The notes under the pieces: model-generated
The model's database searches: none
The model's input: only the letters and a program-made list of their open reading frames with translations
What the model was told of the DNA's origin: nothing
Assembly (NCBI GenBank): GCA_030248225.1
Contig: JASANE010004987.1
Span: 1-64,000, forward strand
DNA length: 64,000 bases
Origin: Trileptium ribeirensis
Taxonomy: Eukaryota; Nematoda; Enoplea; Enoplida; Thoracostomopsidae
Direction: 5' to 3'
Position numbers and translations under genes: made by a program
In this document: positions 1-14,520 of the stretch, in pieces
How positions within the stretch are numbered: position 1 is the first letter of the stretch
How the letters are laid out: the number at the start of each line of letters is the position of its first letter

Positions 1-3000
1 ACACAAACCGGGCAAGACAACTGCAGAACATCACAAAGACCAAGGCTAATAAGCAAAACTAAGCACAAACATTAATAAGCGGAATGTAAATAAGCGGACG
101 ATCAATAGGTAACACGGCAATGAGTGAAATATTAATAAACAGCACAGCATCGCAACTACGACCTTGGCATCAGGCAATAATTCTTGTGACCTCTGTCGAA
201 GCAAGCCCGCATCCGAACCCAGCCGGCAAAGTCTCCAAGGCCTTTTCCTAATTGTGGTTCTAGTACAAGTCCTGTTAAATAACAACATAAAACGCAGCAT
301 AAAGCGAAGTTAAAGCAGACATGCAATGATAATTCATGACATAAGCAAAAATACGCGTACAAAATGCTAATAAGCGACGCAACAACGTTATAAACAGGAC
401 CATGGCACTATGCAACATAGTATCCTTATAAAATTTTATTCCCGCAAGCCTTATAGGAGTGCGCCGAGGCACCGTTAGAAAATTGGTACCTCGTGGTCTT
501 GTTAAGTTTGGGATGCACTTGAGCAGTTCTAACACCAAAATCCTGTAAAAACGCACGTAACAGGCCGGAACGGTCCTGTTACATATATTGGTTATTTTTG
601 TCACACCCGCTAGCTGTGATGTTGTTTTCGTATTTGTCTGTGTACGATAAGCATCGTTATCCGCAGTAACTTGGAAATGACATCATACTCAATCCAATTG
701 CGTTAATATATTTTATTATTTTATTAATAGGTCTAATTTTCAATTGCAATACGCTTGGGACATTGTCGCCGAATCTCCCTCCAAAAGCGGCGATCGACCT
801 GCGGTACGGGACTAGTGGTTAATGCTATTCTGCCAAACGGCGCTGTGAAATTGGCGGCTCAATACAGCTGTTAAATAATAATAGCTATTAAGACTAAACA
901 TTGTCGTGGGATAAGATACAAAAAATACTGCAGTACGTAATATCACATATATGGATCGGTCATGGTGCTGTGAAAAAGTTAATACGCATTATGCAGAGCT
1001 TAAGCCGCTGCACAGAAAAATTGTGTGACTATTGATAGAGCTCAACTATATGGATTGAACTAGTTTGTCCTATATAGTATCTTTGGGATTGTGCCCATTT
1101 CCTATCAACCCCCTTTCCCACGGATATAATATGGAAGAGAGACATCATCTGATCTTAATCGCTCGAAACACTGTCCCACACGACTGCGGGGTGAATGTAT
1201 TTTTATTGTTTGGCGCATGTTTTTTGCGCGTTTTCTTCTTCACTCGCTTTGCGAGCTTTCTTAAGGCATCGAGCAATAGGTCCTATATAAGTTAGTCGTT
1301 CGCGTGCGCACAATCCGGATTCTGTTCATCGCGCCCGCTTAGGTTTGTCAAATACTTACAGGTAAACTAATTTGAGCCTTAAAGGACTAATTAGACTTAT
1401 AAGTGGATTGATAAAGATTATTTGATAAAGTGTCTTTCTATGTTAAGGGTACAGAAAATAAAAGCCAATGTGGGTTAAGGGATCTGCGCCTTTGTAATAT
1501 GTTCTATACTTAGTTTCATATGCACAGTTGTACACTAATGTTCTCTCGCCCTAGCTCAGGCTTTAAACGGGTAAGCAGACGGTTTTGCGTCATAGCAGGA
1601 ATAGTACAAAAACATTCACAAAATTCAATTATTTTTTCTTACAAAACGTTAACTTTTGCATTATCAGTTGTCTCACCATTTCGTTGCCGTCCGTTTAGCA
1701 GCTGTGTCTCTTTCGTATTAATATGAGGTATTTGTATGGCTTTAATGTTGTTCGCACGAATTAATGACTGCTTCGGAGCTTAGGCTTACAATTATTTCAA
1801 CTGAGTAACTGCGTGTAGCAGCATTTTGCAATTCTTTATTCTGTTCATTTGGAAAAATATGATATGTTATTAGCACACTGGCCTAGATGCTAACTTTGGC
1901 TGGCCCGTTTTCACCTTTACATTGGCCGTCTCGCACTTTTAAGATATCAGCCACGTATTAATATTACACATACAAACACCAAATATAAATTTAAAGTGTG
2001 CGACTATTGTTAGTTTGATGTCGTTACCACATTACTAATATATAGTATCTGATATGTTAAATACATTTTTCGCATATGTTAAAGACAAGAATGCTTTAGA
2101 ATGTTTCTAGTTGACATATATACATATTTTGTGATGTAAAACAGACATGCTACTTTGATTTGTCTGAAAGAGTAAATCAAACCATTCCGGGTGTTTTCTA
2201 GAATCGCACGAGCCCACGTCTGCCTAACCATAAGGTGGTTCAGGCTTAGGTTTAAGCCCAGAGGGGGGCATTTAGAGACAAGATTCAATATTACATCGAT
2301 AATGTAAAAATGCACTAAGATTTAAATAGGAAATATCGGCTTATCGTATACTTGCTTTGCAGAGAATACAAATTCAGTTTAACAGTTAACCACATATACG
2401 AATTCAAAAATTTCTTTTTCCAAAGCCATTTAGTTTTGACGTCATAATTATTTAAGAAGAAAAACAGAATAACTCTGCTGAGTGATGGCGACATAGATAA
2501 AAATGCAAATTTTCCGGCTTATCAACTTTGTACATAGCTAATTTTGCGGAACCAATAAGTTAAGTCTCGTATCTGATCTGAAATAATTACGCTCGAATTC
2601 ACGCCTTGAAGTGTTATTAAATATTGAGGCCGAGCTTTCAAAATATGTAAGTTGAAATTATTTAATTTTATAGACACCACGAAGTTCATAAAAATTCTAG
2701 CTATATACAACATAGTGTTAATTGTATGAATTACGAATGCAGAACCGAAATTTCTAAGCACGGCGAAATTAAGACTTGAGCGCAGAGAAATTTCACGTTT
2801 TCAAATTCCTAACATCAAGAGTAAAAGGAAATTCGAAATATTTTATTGTTTCGAATTAAGTTGAAAATGTTTAAAAATGACAAAATCATTTACAAGTAGA
2901 AATCATGTACTTCGAAATTTGTTTATGTCTTTCGAGGAACTAAAATCGAAAATTTAGGAAAAAAATTCGCATTCATTAAAATGACACGGATTACTTTAGT

Positions 3001-4274
3001 TTAAATACAAAATTTGTTAGTTTCTTTCTACATTTTAAATTCTCAGTTTTATATAAAATTAATAATTTTATCAAAATGTGAGAAAAACCTATTTTTGTTC
3101 AAATGGAAAAACGGAAAGTCTATTCTCAAATGATTGACGTGAAGGGTTGTAACATTTTACACGAGCTCATTTCAGTCTTCTATTCTAATTAGAAATAGAA
3201 TGCTAAGAATGCGAATCTATCAGAATATACGAGTTACAACACAAAGACAAAATTGGAAAATAAGTGGATGGTTTCAGCGGGGGGGCGATCCTGAGGGTGG
3301 GTGTAACCGTTCCCCACTTATGGGTATCGCTGCTCTATAAGGATTAATACATGGTAGCCAGCGGATACTAATAGAAATATCTTCGCTGAAAAAGCTACAC
3401 AAAGACAATTATTAGAGCCCTAGTCGACTAAAAAAGAACATGACTCATATTATTTACATGCCGTTAAATGTGCACGCGGTGAGGATCCGCATAAAAGCGA
3501 AATAATGCTAGTTTCAATATGATACCACATCTATCAGGTCGCGGTCGTCTGGCATTGTTTTGGTGGGCTTTGGCGGCATTTCTTGTCATTTCTCAAATTT
3601 GAACTGTGAGACCTGCCACACGAGAAAACATTTTTCTTTTATCTGTTTGCACTTGATTATAATACGACGAACAGCTATGGTGTTTCCAATCATGATGGCT
3701 GTAAATTTGTCAGCTGAGATTGTTTGTTTAAACTATTCTTTTGGCTTTAAAAGTATGGCTTCTTCGGTGTCGTGAAATTTTATCCTATAGGGAATTAAGT
3801 AATAAATGTGAACATTACGCTATGTGCTTATACAGCTTGATTTTCGTGATGTGACATCAACGTCCACACTACAAACTTTTGGATGTTAATATTAGCTTGT
3901 ATATGCAAGTTATGGCTGCTAGAATTTGTTAATTTGTAATTTTGGAACTTATTGCTTGCATACACCTTGTATGGACTCTTACCTGCAGTTTTTGGTTAAA
4001 GTATACAAAGATTAGGATGATTGCAAAACGACAAATTCAACCTGTAAGTATTACGCATGCACGGTATGTAATGATACTTTTATGCTATTAATTCGGTGTG
4101 GCTCTTGATTGTATGATTTAAATACATTCAGATGAGTCGCCGACATGGTTTTGTCTTTTTAAGCTTGGAATTCTGATCCGTTATATAAAGCACTCCATAA
4201 AGTGTGAGCAGTAGTACAGGCAAATGCAAATTTATTATGCAATTATAGTCTGAATAAAGATTCAAAACAACGTT
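1..4274. other. No gene recognised
   Basis: I see no convincing exon in this stretch. The open frames are short and resemble nothing known to me. The only structured element is the hairpin repeat at 536-585. The rest is AT-rich sequence, with a short G run near 3281. Confidence 0.5.
536..585. repeat. Short dispersed hairpin repeat, copy 1
   Basis: A block of about 50 bp matches 34100-34149 in reverse complement. It contains an inverted repeat: GTAACAGG at 557-564 pairs with CCTGTTAC at 575-582. A conserved flank reads gtaaaaacgcac. The flanks beyond the block do not match, so it is a discrete repeated element. Its family is not recognised. Confidence 0.6.
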
Positions 4275-4496
4275 GTGAAACATTGTAATGACACAATGAA
4301 CACTGCAGCTGCGTTTGACGTAGCTAAGTTTATTTTAAAAATCATATGTGCTACTGAAAACAATACCAAGGTTTTGTTGAAATGTGCTATCTTACACAAG
4401 AATACTAGTCATTTACAGAAGTACTTTAGTTCATATGCGAACATAACTAGCAATGTGTCTAAAATAGCTAGCAGTAGCATTTTTTCTGGCCTTTAG
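4275..4496 (+). other. Unrecognised small open frame
   Basis: An open frame whose first ATG (about 4296) would give 66 residues including VAKFILKIICATENNTKVLL. Codons are mostly purine-first, but any stop-free AT-rich frame tends to that. No family is recognised, no signal peptide is evident, and an in-frame TGA lies shortly upstream. It could be a small gene, an exon or chance. Confidence 0.15.
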
Positions 4497-4555
4497 TTAA
4501 AACCCGTTGCACCGTAGTTGTGATTTCATACTTTGACACTTTTATTAGTAATGCT

Positions 4556-4712
4556 CGGCACCGGCCGGATTTTTTATTGGCCGGCCGGCCGCGGAATTTT
4601 GCGGCCGGCGAGCCAGTAAAACGGCCGGAGTGAAATTCCGGCCGGTGTACCCGACCGATAGCCGAAGCTAGGCTAAACGGCCAACCGGCACGCGGCTTCC
4701 TCGGCAGGTGTC
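4556..4712. repeat. CCGGCC-rich palindromic islet
   Basis: A GC-rich patch in AT-rich surroundings, with several GGCCGG/CCGGCC motifs near 4562-4646, including GGCCGGCCGGCCGCGG at 4580-4595. The motifs are self-complementary and CpG-dense. A single GGCCGGCC occurs again near 7492. It is probably a mobile-element remnant or a CpG-rich site; no coding reading is convincing. Confidence 0.45.
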
Positions 4713-7700
4713 CCAACACTACTTGTTAGTGATATTGTTTATCAAAATGTGAACGTCTATGTTGCTAATGTAATTATATATTTGTATAAGCTATGTTGCG
4801 GGATTGGCATGTTAGAGCTTGACACGGAACCGCAAATAAATCACAGCTATGTTTTGAACAGGTCACCAGTTGCGACCAAAATTTAATTAGCTGATTTTAT
4901 CTTTTAAAACAAACTGTCGTAGCGGCCCCAGTTCGATTTTATCTCACAGATAATATATACAGCGTAGCTAAATTAATTTTACAAAATCGTATGATGCGAG
5001 GGCGTTAATAACGTTTGTGAATAAGAACATCGACCCTTGCTATGTTGACGTAAATACAATTAGTATTTGAAGAAATGAGGAACAATAGATACGATTTTTA
5101 CGGGCTTAAAGCATCGAAGTTACGTCGCTCAGGAAGATTGTTTTTTACATTATTCCGCTTTGAAAAAGATGGCTGTCGTGTTGCAGCTCTGCAAATAGCT
5201 TCATACAGCTCCAAATCGGTTGATTGAACTTATTAACATTTATCATAAAACAAAATAAATAAAGACATTTGTCAGTTATCAAGTCTAATGTATAAACCTG
5301 TGCTTTATGTACCTAGTTATCATTTTGTACATCTCAGTAGTGTGTGGCTTCGTAGCCGCTCTGTCAAGTTATTGAAGACTATTCTGGAAGTCCCAGAACT
5401 CTTGTTTAAGTGTTATTATGCTAATTTTATCTATCTTTCAACGATATTGGTTAAATAAAGTGTTACAAGACAGATCGATAACAGCATTAAGATATCTGCT
5501 AAGAAGTAAATACACCTGTGCCTAACTACTAATTATTTGATTCAAGTAATTTGTAAGCTACAGCCAGGTAAATTTATGCAACTTTTTTTGCTATGTGCAC
5601 GGTCATCATAACAGACCCATAGCCTCACGCCGCTTTTTTTCCTAAGCCTAATAGCTCGAAGCAAACCCAATATAATTTCTGGTTACAAAATATTAAAATA
5701 ATATGCTTGTGTTCTAGCTAGGAGTTTGTATTTATCAAATCATATCTTATTATGGATTTGAGTTCAAGTTTTGAAATATGTGGTCCCACAATATGTAGAG
5801 GTTCGCTTCATTACAGTGTAGTTTAAAGCAGAAATCAGAGTTCTCACAGGCTTCTGATTAAAACACAACGTTGATTTATCATGGCACTCTCCCCAATATT
5901 ATCGTTCCACTTTATTCGTCTATTAACTATGTTTATACGTCACAGCTGAGTATCAATTTCGTTCGTTGGACAAATATGGAATCATTGAAATGTATCCGGA
6001 TTTCGTGATTATATTCATGTCAATGTTAATTCAAGTATGAGATGTGTAGACTTAGTAAATAATATGCTGTAAGAAGTTAAAAAAAAACGTTGCTGCTTGT
6101 ATTATTTGGAAAGCGTACCGACACCAGACATGTGACCATACAAGAAAAAGAAGGGAGTAATATTAAGATAGAAGATGAAAAAAAAAAACTTTAATGGCCA
6201 GCTGCATTATAAAAGTCATATGATTAGTAATTTAAAAATAGCTGCCCATATTTCTGTGCCGGGCATTGCATCGCGTAGTTATTAGCTAACTGGGTACCCG
6301 CCCAGACTAAATTAATGTCCTAAATGTCCTAAATTACCCACTAACTTTGGTATTTCTTGTAAGCGTTGTATTCAGCCAAGCTTACATATATTTTACTTGC
6401 GTACATACATTTATTTGTAACTCTCGGTTGCTAGACACCATCAAAAGCAGCTGGTTCTGTAACGTAATTAGGCAACCCGCCTAATTTCCAAAATGAGAAA
6501 TATACGTAGCTGCAGGAAATGTACCGGTTTTTACATTATTTACGCTGCAGGGTTGAGTCGAATCAATCGGCTTTTTAATTTGCAAAAGAGACCCAAAATA
6601 AACAAAAATATCTTAGTTGTCTCTTCCGTGCTTTGGAACAATCTATTGTCGCAGCAATATTTGCAAACAATGTATTGTTGCAACAATAACGACTAGTAAA
6701 CTATTGACAGTGCAATACAAAACTATTTTATTATGGCAGCAATATTTAGCTTGTTGGTATTAATGGTGTAATAGCATCATATGATTTTGTAGCAGGAATA
6801 TTATTAGCTTTCGCTATTGACGTCAATATATTTATAGCAACGTAATGGCAATATTATTTTCCAAATTGAAATACTTCGAACACTTAATTTTCATAAAACA
6901 TGGTCGCTGCAATAGCTTAGAATAATAACTTATTTGCATTTTTTGTTGCTAGAAAGTCGTAGGTTTTAACGTCTTTTCAGTTAGTAAGCAGACTCCAGCG
7001 GTCGCGCTCAAAAGTATCGCGATATATTCACTGTGGGACAGTGTAATGCTGCTCATTGCTTAATACATATTAGCATACGCTCAGTTCTAACATTGAATAC
7101 AGTAAAATAAAAGAAGCTTTAATATTGTTCATATATTGAGATAAATTTTCGTTTCATCATAGCAAATTTTAAATATAGTGTGCTATTTTAGTGGTCATAG
7201 TGATCGCATTAAATCAACTGTTTGCGCAATAGCGCGAAACCAGTTAACAAATGAACAGAAAACAGAAAAACATTAATATACACAAACTTCTGAGGCCACA
7301 GGAACTAGTAGGAAAATTATTTATCAATAGAAAAAGGGTATAATCTTTTACATAATAAAATAAATCTGCTAGCCACAGTAGTATAAACACTTGATTTTCT
7401 GCTTGTTCTCGGTACATCGGGTAATCTGGATACCGGCCAGTCGAAATACGCGGGCCAAAAGCTGCCATCTGCGAAGCTAAGCGGCGCTGCCGGCCGGCCA
7501 TCGTCGGTTTAACTGCCCGTGCAACCAATAGCGGTGACATTTTAACGTAAACACAAAAACGTAGCATTAATCATGTAGGGAGCTGCGGTTTTACTAGAAA
7601 TTTGAAGTATATAGAGGACGGCGCAACTTGCATTGATCTTATGCCTCTAGGTTTTGCTTTGGCTACAGGTTGGTTATTCCTTACATGAATACAACTAGCC

Positions 7701-8060
7701 CCATGAAACAGTTAGCAAATTAACTTGTGGCGAAACAATTATCACATTGTTTTGACCAGTTTAATTATCCAGTTTAACCTTAAAATGTAGTGTTTGCAAG
7801 TTTTCTACATTGCTGAGAATGTCGAACATATTATTTGTTAGTCATGATATGATGTCCACGGCACCGCAGTTTACCAACGCATTGTAAACAAGTACTGGTT
7901 CGCACCTTCAGTTCTGCTGCTTATATAATATATTTGTAAGCTACACTGCAACGTCTATAAGGCAGATGCCCCCCATTAGGGATGACAAACGTTCCAAATG
8001 GCGAGTGGCGCATTATTACATGAATTTTGCACAAAACGTGAAATTGTTATGTAATGTTAT
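4713..8060. other. No gene recognised
   Basis: AT-rich sequence without recognisable exons. A GC-richer patch at 7420-7540 opens a minus-strand frame (7244-7567) that I do not recognise and that may be repeat-derived. Confidence 0.45.
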
Positions 8061-8065
8061 ATAAT

Positions 8066-8310
8066 TTTGAAGGGGAAACGAGATCTGCCTAACCTCTATT
8101 TGGAGGAACTCCACATCCTTCTTATTTCTACTGCCCCAGTTGTGAACTCAGTGTAGAAGAATTTTGCAGCCCCCTGGTCATGGTGTTCCTGGGCAGAACC
8201 ATCGTGCGAATACCGCCAACGTTGTCTAGTGGATTATATAGGTCCACTGGGTGCGGTGTCCCGTTCGTCCGTTGACGGGGAAATGGGACATCGCCGTACA
8301 CCCACATCAA
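8066..8310 (+). repeat. Dispersed LTR-like repeat, copy 1
   Basis: About 240 bp matches 63345-63588 in the same orientation. Shared blocks include AACCTCTA, GGAACT.CACA, AGTG.AGAAGA and GGGACATC near the end, followed by TACACCCA. It is much more GC-rich than its flanks. The second copy opens with TGTAACGGGGTACG, a start typical of Ty3/gypsy LTRs, so these may be solo-LTR fragments. That assignment is inference. Confidence 0.6.
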
Positions 8311-11300
8311 CAAAAATATCGCCATTGGCTGTCCGCGGCCTCCGCCTATCTTAGAGATCTTAGTTAGTATCGTGAGCTGTGGTTTATTTTAGTAATATTT
8401 TCGATTTGCTAGTTAATGTGTACGTTAGTTAAATTGTTTCCGCGATGCTACTTCTGGATTAAACCGTTTCCCTAGGATGTTCTATTCGCTGGAAAATTGA
8501 TTATTTGCTGAAACCCGAACCAGGCGGAGTGGTCTCGAGCTCGGGAGAGGTAACTCGAATCGATACGCGAGGTATCGACGCCTCGCTTGATGGAGTTGCT
8601 TTAGGTACAAAGCTAAGCATTGTCAAGTAGGTCCCTGTTAAACTGAAGTATGCGCCTATAAGACGAGCAGCTAGCACGTCAAAAAAATCCAAAGATACCA
8701 CGGACAGACCATAACACTGTACGCGGGAAAAAGTAGATTTGGTCCGAACCTAGCCACACCGAACGGAATGCAAGCAACAATAGTCACGATTATTCACTGA
8801 AGCGCGAGCAAGTTGAGCAACACCGAAATTAGCAGCACCTGACCAAGATAAGATTGAGGTTTAGCAAGCCGACCGATTAAGCCATTGGGATTTCACTAAG
8901 TCATTAGTTAGTAAAAATTCAGCCGAACTACAGCTGATGCCGTTAGTGGTCAAACAACGTAAGGATCGAAAACTCAGATCCAAAAAACAAATGCGTGAAT
9001 ATTGATTGTTTTTTCACATTGCGGTACATGATATACGTTATATTTGTAATGTAAGATGTTATTACATCATAATATTAAATATAAATGCACAAAATGAATT
9101 ATTCTTTTACGCCAACCTGAATAAAAGTTCCTGACTATGTTTACTCTATAACGCTCACTTTACGACGTTACTTTGCCCTTTACAGATAGTACGTTGTAAT
9201 AAAGCCTTTTGACACAAAAACATGCTCGAAATCCAAAGAGTGATTTTTTGCAGTAACACTTAGAATAATATGATTTACTTTGTATTGCTCGATACAAATG
9301 TGATGCCGTGATGCAATTGAAACCACATAAGGTTTTAATGCCTTCACGATATATCCGTGTCACGTTCTGACATGCCAACATAACAATGCACCAACATAAC
9401 ACGTTTTCCTCGGTGTTATGGATTGTAGCAGGAAAACGCGGACAACAGCGCTTGAATGTTTCTCCTTTACACAACAAGACCGCCATATTACTCGCAAGGG
9501 CCGAGGTTGTGCACGACCGCCAGAAGCAAAAGAGTTATTGATTTGCGATTCTCAAAAAATTGTGAATAAAGATTGTGTTGTGGCTGTGAATGTCACTAAT
9601 CACTGACGAAAAAGTATATGAAAGTAATTGATTAGAAAAATTCTTGAATAGTTTCACTTTGATGCAAAAATAACCCGATAGGCGACAAGACAAGAAAGTG
9701 CCGCAGGCAAAAATAAATTAAGCGCAGCGGTTAAGGTGAAGCAGATATACTTAAGCAAAAGAAAACCCCAAACGAGACATTTAAGCGTAATCAAATAAGC
9801 AATACGTCGTCACCCACGTATGGGAGAGGCCGGGAACCCAGTACTGACGTCAATAAAGTATACCAGAAGAAAGTTACTGTAAAAGTTTAAAGTACAAATT
9901 TAAGCCTAAATTCCCGATGCCTTGCTGTGGCTACAGCGGGCAACCAGTGACTTGATTTTGAATGAGATGTAGTGTGCAACATATAAATTGAAAACTGGAT
10001 AATTTAGCGTTTCAATAATAAAACGCGCCCACTCGCAACCTAAGCAGGCATCACTAATCAAGCACGAACATTAATAGTGAAAACGCGTAAAACCAATGAC
10101 GCAAGAAAAACCGACCGAATATGAGTAAAGACAGGCCGTGCAGAGCTCCTTGAGCTCGCTGTGCCCTGAATTTTATACTGACACTCAGCGATACTGCATA
10201 GCAAAACCCAATCATGAAGCCGAAAATTTCAGCGATCTGATGCCGGTAGACCTACAGCAACCACTGAACGGTAAGTACTCAAAATCGCAAGTCAAAAGTC
10301 GGTAAACCACCAAGAATAATTTTTGTAAGTACTGTAACTTTAAAGACCAAACTCCATTGGCCGTAAGTACCAGATTAATTGACTAAGATAATCGAAATTG
10401 TCGGTGCCGTCCAGTCCTTAGTTAGAAAAATCTAGAGGTTAGTTTGACCTGAAGAAGTTAACGAAGTTTTAATAAGAGCTAGATGTCCACCAACTGGAGC
10501 CTAGAACACAGGCTACAAAATCTAAGAACTGGCCTAAAATTTGAGTAACAAAATTAAAAATATTCGTGCAAGAAGAAATATCTATATGTTCCTGATGGGC
10601 AAAAGGAAATTTTAAATACTATTTTTGTTTCGTAACGCGAAGCCAGAATCTGAAGGAGATGCCGGCGGCAACCCACCGATAACGCCCCGAGATGTTTAAA
10701 ATATGAACGCGATGATATTAGTTTTGGAAATTGTTGCTGTGGAGGATTAACAGCCAGCCGGCCACCTATTACAAAACTACAGATACTACGAGCTACGATA
10801 TATGACTTCAGAAGTTAACTGTGAATATTAAGGTACAAACGCACACAGTTTCAACGCTGCCACTAAATCGCAATACTTTGCATATATACCCGTTACTACG
10901 CTTATTGGACCATTAAATATGTAGTTACGCCGACACTAAAGTAAATGATTGAATGGGTCATCCGAACTGCCCAAATGTACACGTGCCAATACGTCCGTTA
11001 AGCGAATATGCAGATACGTGATATGCCGATGCGCAAAAGTTTTCACAAATCACTGAGAATACAAAAATAAAGTAAGAGCCACGGCAAGCAACTATGAAAT
11101 AATACAAAGATACACAATTACGGGGACGAAATACGTATTAATATTATGTCTATAACACAAGCCAAAATAGACATCACATGCTCCCTCGAGCGATACTTTT
11201 GCAACTCCAAAATGCAAGCAATAGTATTCCACTTTACGAGCACATTCTTCACAACAGTCGACCGCCTGATCGACATCTCCGTGCAATGCAACTCTAATGC

Positions 11301-14300
11301 AATATTAATAAAATGCGTCTACTGATATTAAGTAATACATGCCGCGGAGGTAATGCACCATTTAACCGGTAAGAAGTATAAGTCGTGCAACACCGGCGGT
11401 AATAAAACCCGCAGCAAAATTTAAAACAATTGCACCCAAAAACGCGTGCAATGAAACCAACTACCAACGGGCAGTAAATGCAGTGGAGAAATATTCAAAA
11501 TTAGCTGTTACAAGTCACAGCAAAGTCTAATTTATAATATATTCCATTGCACAATCGTTTGTTATTAATCAGAACTAAAAATCAATTAAGTAGTGGTTAC
11601 TCGTTGTATTGGCGTAAATACGTTCTTAACATTGTGGGCAGTACAATTTTGGGGGCCTAGTAGCTATTTTCACACACAGGTAGACTAGATGTGAAATTTT
11701 GTGTGACAATATTAGGGAGCCTGTCCCAAATTCTGCCCCATTCCACCCGCGCCCTCTCCCCCGCCCATGATTAGCGCTTTTCATTATATAAGAATCCGAT
11801 TGCTTACATCGGAAACTTTTTCTAGCATATACTTCTCAACAAATTGGTGTTGGACATGCGATTACTAAAAGCCATTTAACTATAATTCATCGGGTTTTTT
11901 AGCGCGCACACAAAATTGTTTGCATTAATATTAAGCGTTTGCAATAATTAGGAAATAAAATAATCAAATTTCGTTTTTATCATACATATACCTTGTTTAT
12001 ATCTTAAGAGTATATATATACATTAATTCCAATTATGTTGCCAGCATATTGTGAGTTTTTCCTGCCGGCGTAGCTATTACAGAATTTTAATGTTTTAACT
12101 TTAAAATTCTTGGCAGTCGGATTAAAATCTTTCTGAAAGCTATAAAACAAGCCAATTACTTCCTGAAAATGCTGGTCGTTTATATACATAATATGCAGTA
12201 TGACACGAATATATTCCCCTGTGCCGAAGAGTGTGACGCTCTTTATATTTATACTGTTAACGGCCTCGGTACTTCTTGGCCGCTTTCGGCGTTACACTCT
12301 TCCATGCGTATGATCCACATTGTGGTTCATTTACACGAGTACCTCAAGTTCTCATGTCACCCACTTGAACTCAGACTTGACCTTAGACCCAGATGTGCAC
12401 TCGTGACAAATTTAGAGCGTGTAGATACGATCGAAAATTGGAGACTTGTCCACCGCCAGTAGGCCTATACCTGCGGACTCAAAAATGTTTTCAGACTCAT
12501 GACGCCCGCAACTTGTAGACCTATACCGGGGGGCTTTGAAAGTTAACCATTATTCACTTTATAATATTGTTCCGCCTTTAGTTTCGTAATAATGAATTCT
12601 TTGCTACGGCCATTCGCCACAGAGGCTATACGAAGAACAAGTTTATCCGCATTCGTCACTTTCCTCTTTAACACCCAACCGGCCAGCTAAAACGAAAAGT
12701 TTCCCACTTAAACATATTGCGAAATGGTCAGTTCCCCGTTCTGTTAGCTTTACAGTAGCATCGATTCCACAGATTGCTTACTTTTTCGAAAGAATAATCA
12801 CTAACACAGCCTTTTAGATGGCGCACTGTAATCGAACTCAACTATACGCGTTTTAAACAGCGCTCAGTAAACGAAAGAATTTAGTGATTTCGATAACAGT
12901 GAACACTGCTCACTAAAGGCACCAATAAGACTTTCAGCACACGGTGGTGAAAAGAATCACCAAGTTTTAATTGTGTTGACTACAAACGAGACCACTATGT
13001 TTTTTTCATCTAACTATCGGGAGCCCAAGCAAACTAGTCATTTTTACAATGTTGCTACTGACAAGCAACGTTATACGTACTTCGATAGCCGTACGTACCT
13101 GTTACTGGTGGCTCAGAAATCTCGTGCTACGTACCCGAGCACAGGTCTGGACCGCCAATTTTACGCCCCACCCATGTTCGTATCTATAAAATACCGATGC
13201 ACAGGCTCTTGGAGAACAAGTTGTTGACCATTAGATTCACCTGTTCACTCACAAAATACACCTGTATAACCGACGAAATCCCAAGTACCTGCTCAGTTAA
13301 AAAATTCACTGAAAACACAATCGTTTCTAAAACTATCAAAACTTTTACTCTGAACAACGTCACTCCGCCACTAAGAGCACACATCTTGTAGATTTGCGTA
13401 AAATTTTTATATCTTATTTAAATCTTTACAGTAGATCGTTCTCCTAATGCTTATCAGAAACGGTTCATCGTAAGTGCTTACATCACATCTGGATAGATGG
13501 AGTTGTAAAGACTATATCCAAACCCAGCGTATGATCGAAGAAAACTATATTAACTGTTATCGCAAGGACAGCAAGTTGTAAAAAACTCAAACTGATAGAT
13601 TGTTTATATAGAACTTATTTGAAACAGTTTCGTTCTTTTATATAAGTCTTTGAATGGCCCAAAGCATATAATCGCACATACGTTTGCCCGACGACGTTTT
13701 GAGCAATAAAATTATATTTGTGGTCAGAGGTTGCCTTAAGGTGTGTTGTACACTAAAAATATGTGAATTTTCGAGTTTAATTATTATTCTACAGGCTCTG
13801 TATACAAGCAACGCTTTGTTATTAGACATCAGTTTTTCTATATTTTTATTCAATTTTGTTCAAGGTGTAGGTTTTGTTTTATAAACATAAAACAAACAAG
13901 TCCTGTGTGTCGTGCGCGAATCAACGGAAGAAAAGATTCGTATTTCATTAAATTATAAATTTTATTGTTTGTAGAACACACGTCCAAAACTTATAATGAT
14001 AGCATGATATATATACCCTAAAGATAACTCGCATGCTTCGGTAATGTTTACATGGTGTGTTTGTACAACTAGCTATTGCTGATACTATGGCACAACTGAT
14101 GTCATGTCTGTCACAGCAGTGACATTGTGATTTTGTTTTCAACCTTTTAAACTGTACTTCAATAATTGAATCTTGTTATTACGATTATAACTACAGTATA
14201 TCGATGCTGTTGTAGTAAAATTCGCAAAAACCCTTGCATTCACAAGATCTACCTCATCGCGACATATTGTTGATGACATAGCAATCGAACAAACATGCTC
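8311..14300. other. No gene recognised
   Basis: AT-rich sequence with no exon I can support. Contents noted are a GC-richer patch at 8501-8760 with an unrecognised minus-strand frame, a stem of about 14 bp at 12227-12301, and an open plus frame at 12973-13227 without family resemblance. Confidence 0.45.
12227..12301. repeat. Imperfect inverted repeat
   Basis: GAAGAGTGTGACGC on the left faces GCGTTACACTCTTC on the right. This gives a stem of about 14 bp with one mismatch and a loop of about 46 nt. No neighbouring feature explains it. Confidence 0.5.
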
Positions 14301-14309
14301 ATGGTGCGA

Positions 14310-14520
14310 AATCTTTGGTGAGATAGCCGGGTTCCAGGGTGGTCTTCGGCCACCCAGGGAGTACAGGTGGTCGGCGGAGTGGGGGTGGTGCGATGTGTTC
14401 GGCACAGTGAAAGGCACCCGTGGTATCAGCGCCTGTGGTACCTCCGGGGTGGTCCGGTGTCATGTCAGTAGCCAGGGCTTCGGGCAGAGGAGGGGACCCG
14501 TACCTCAGGGGGTAACCCCA
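14310..14520. repeat. G-rich islet, probable dispersed repeat
   Basis: About 210 bp rich in GGTGG, GGGG and CACCC motifs, ending in CAGGGGGTAACCCC. The abrupt change from AT-rich flanks suggests a mobile-element or gene-fragment insertion. No reading frame across it is convincing on either strand. Confidence 0.4.
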
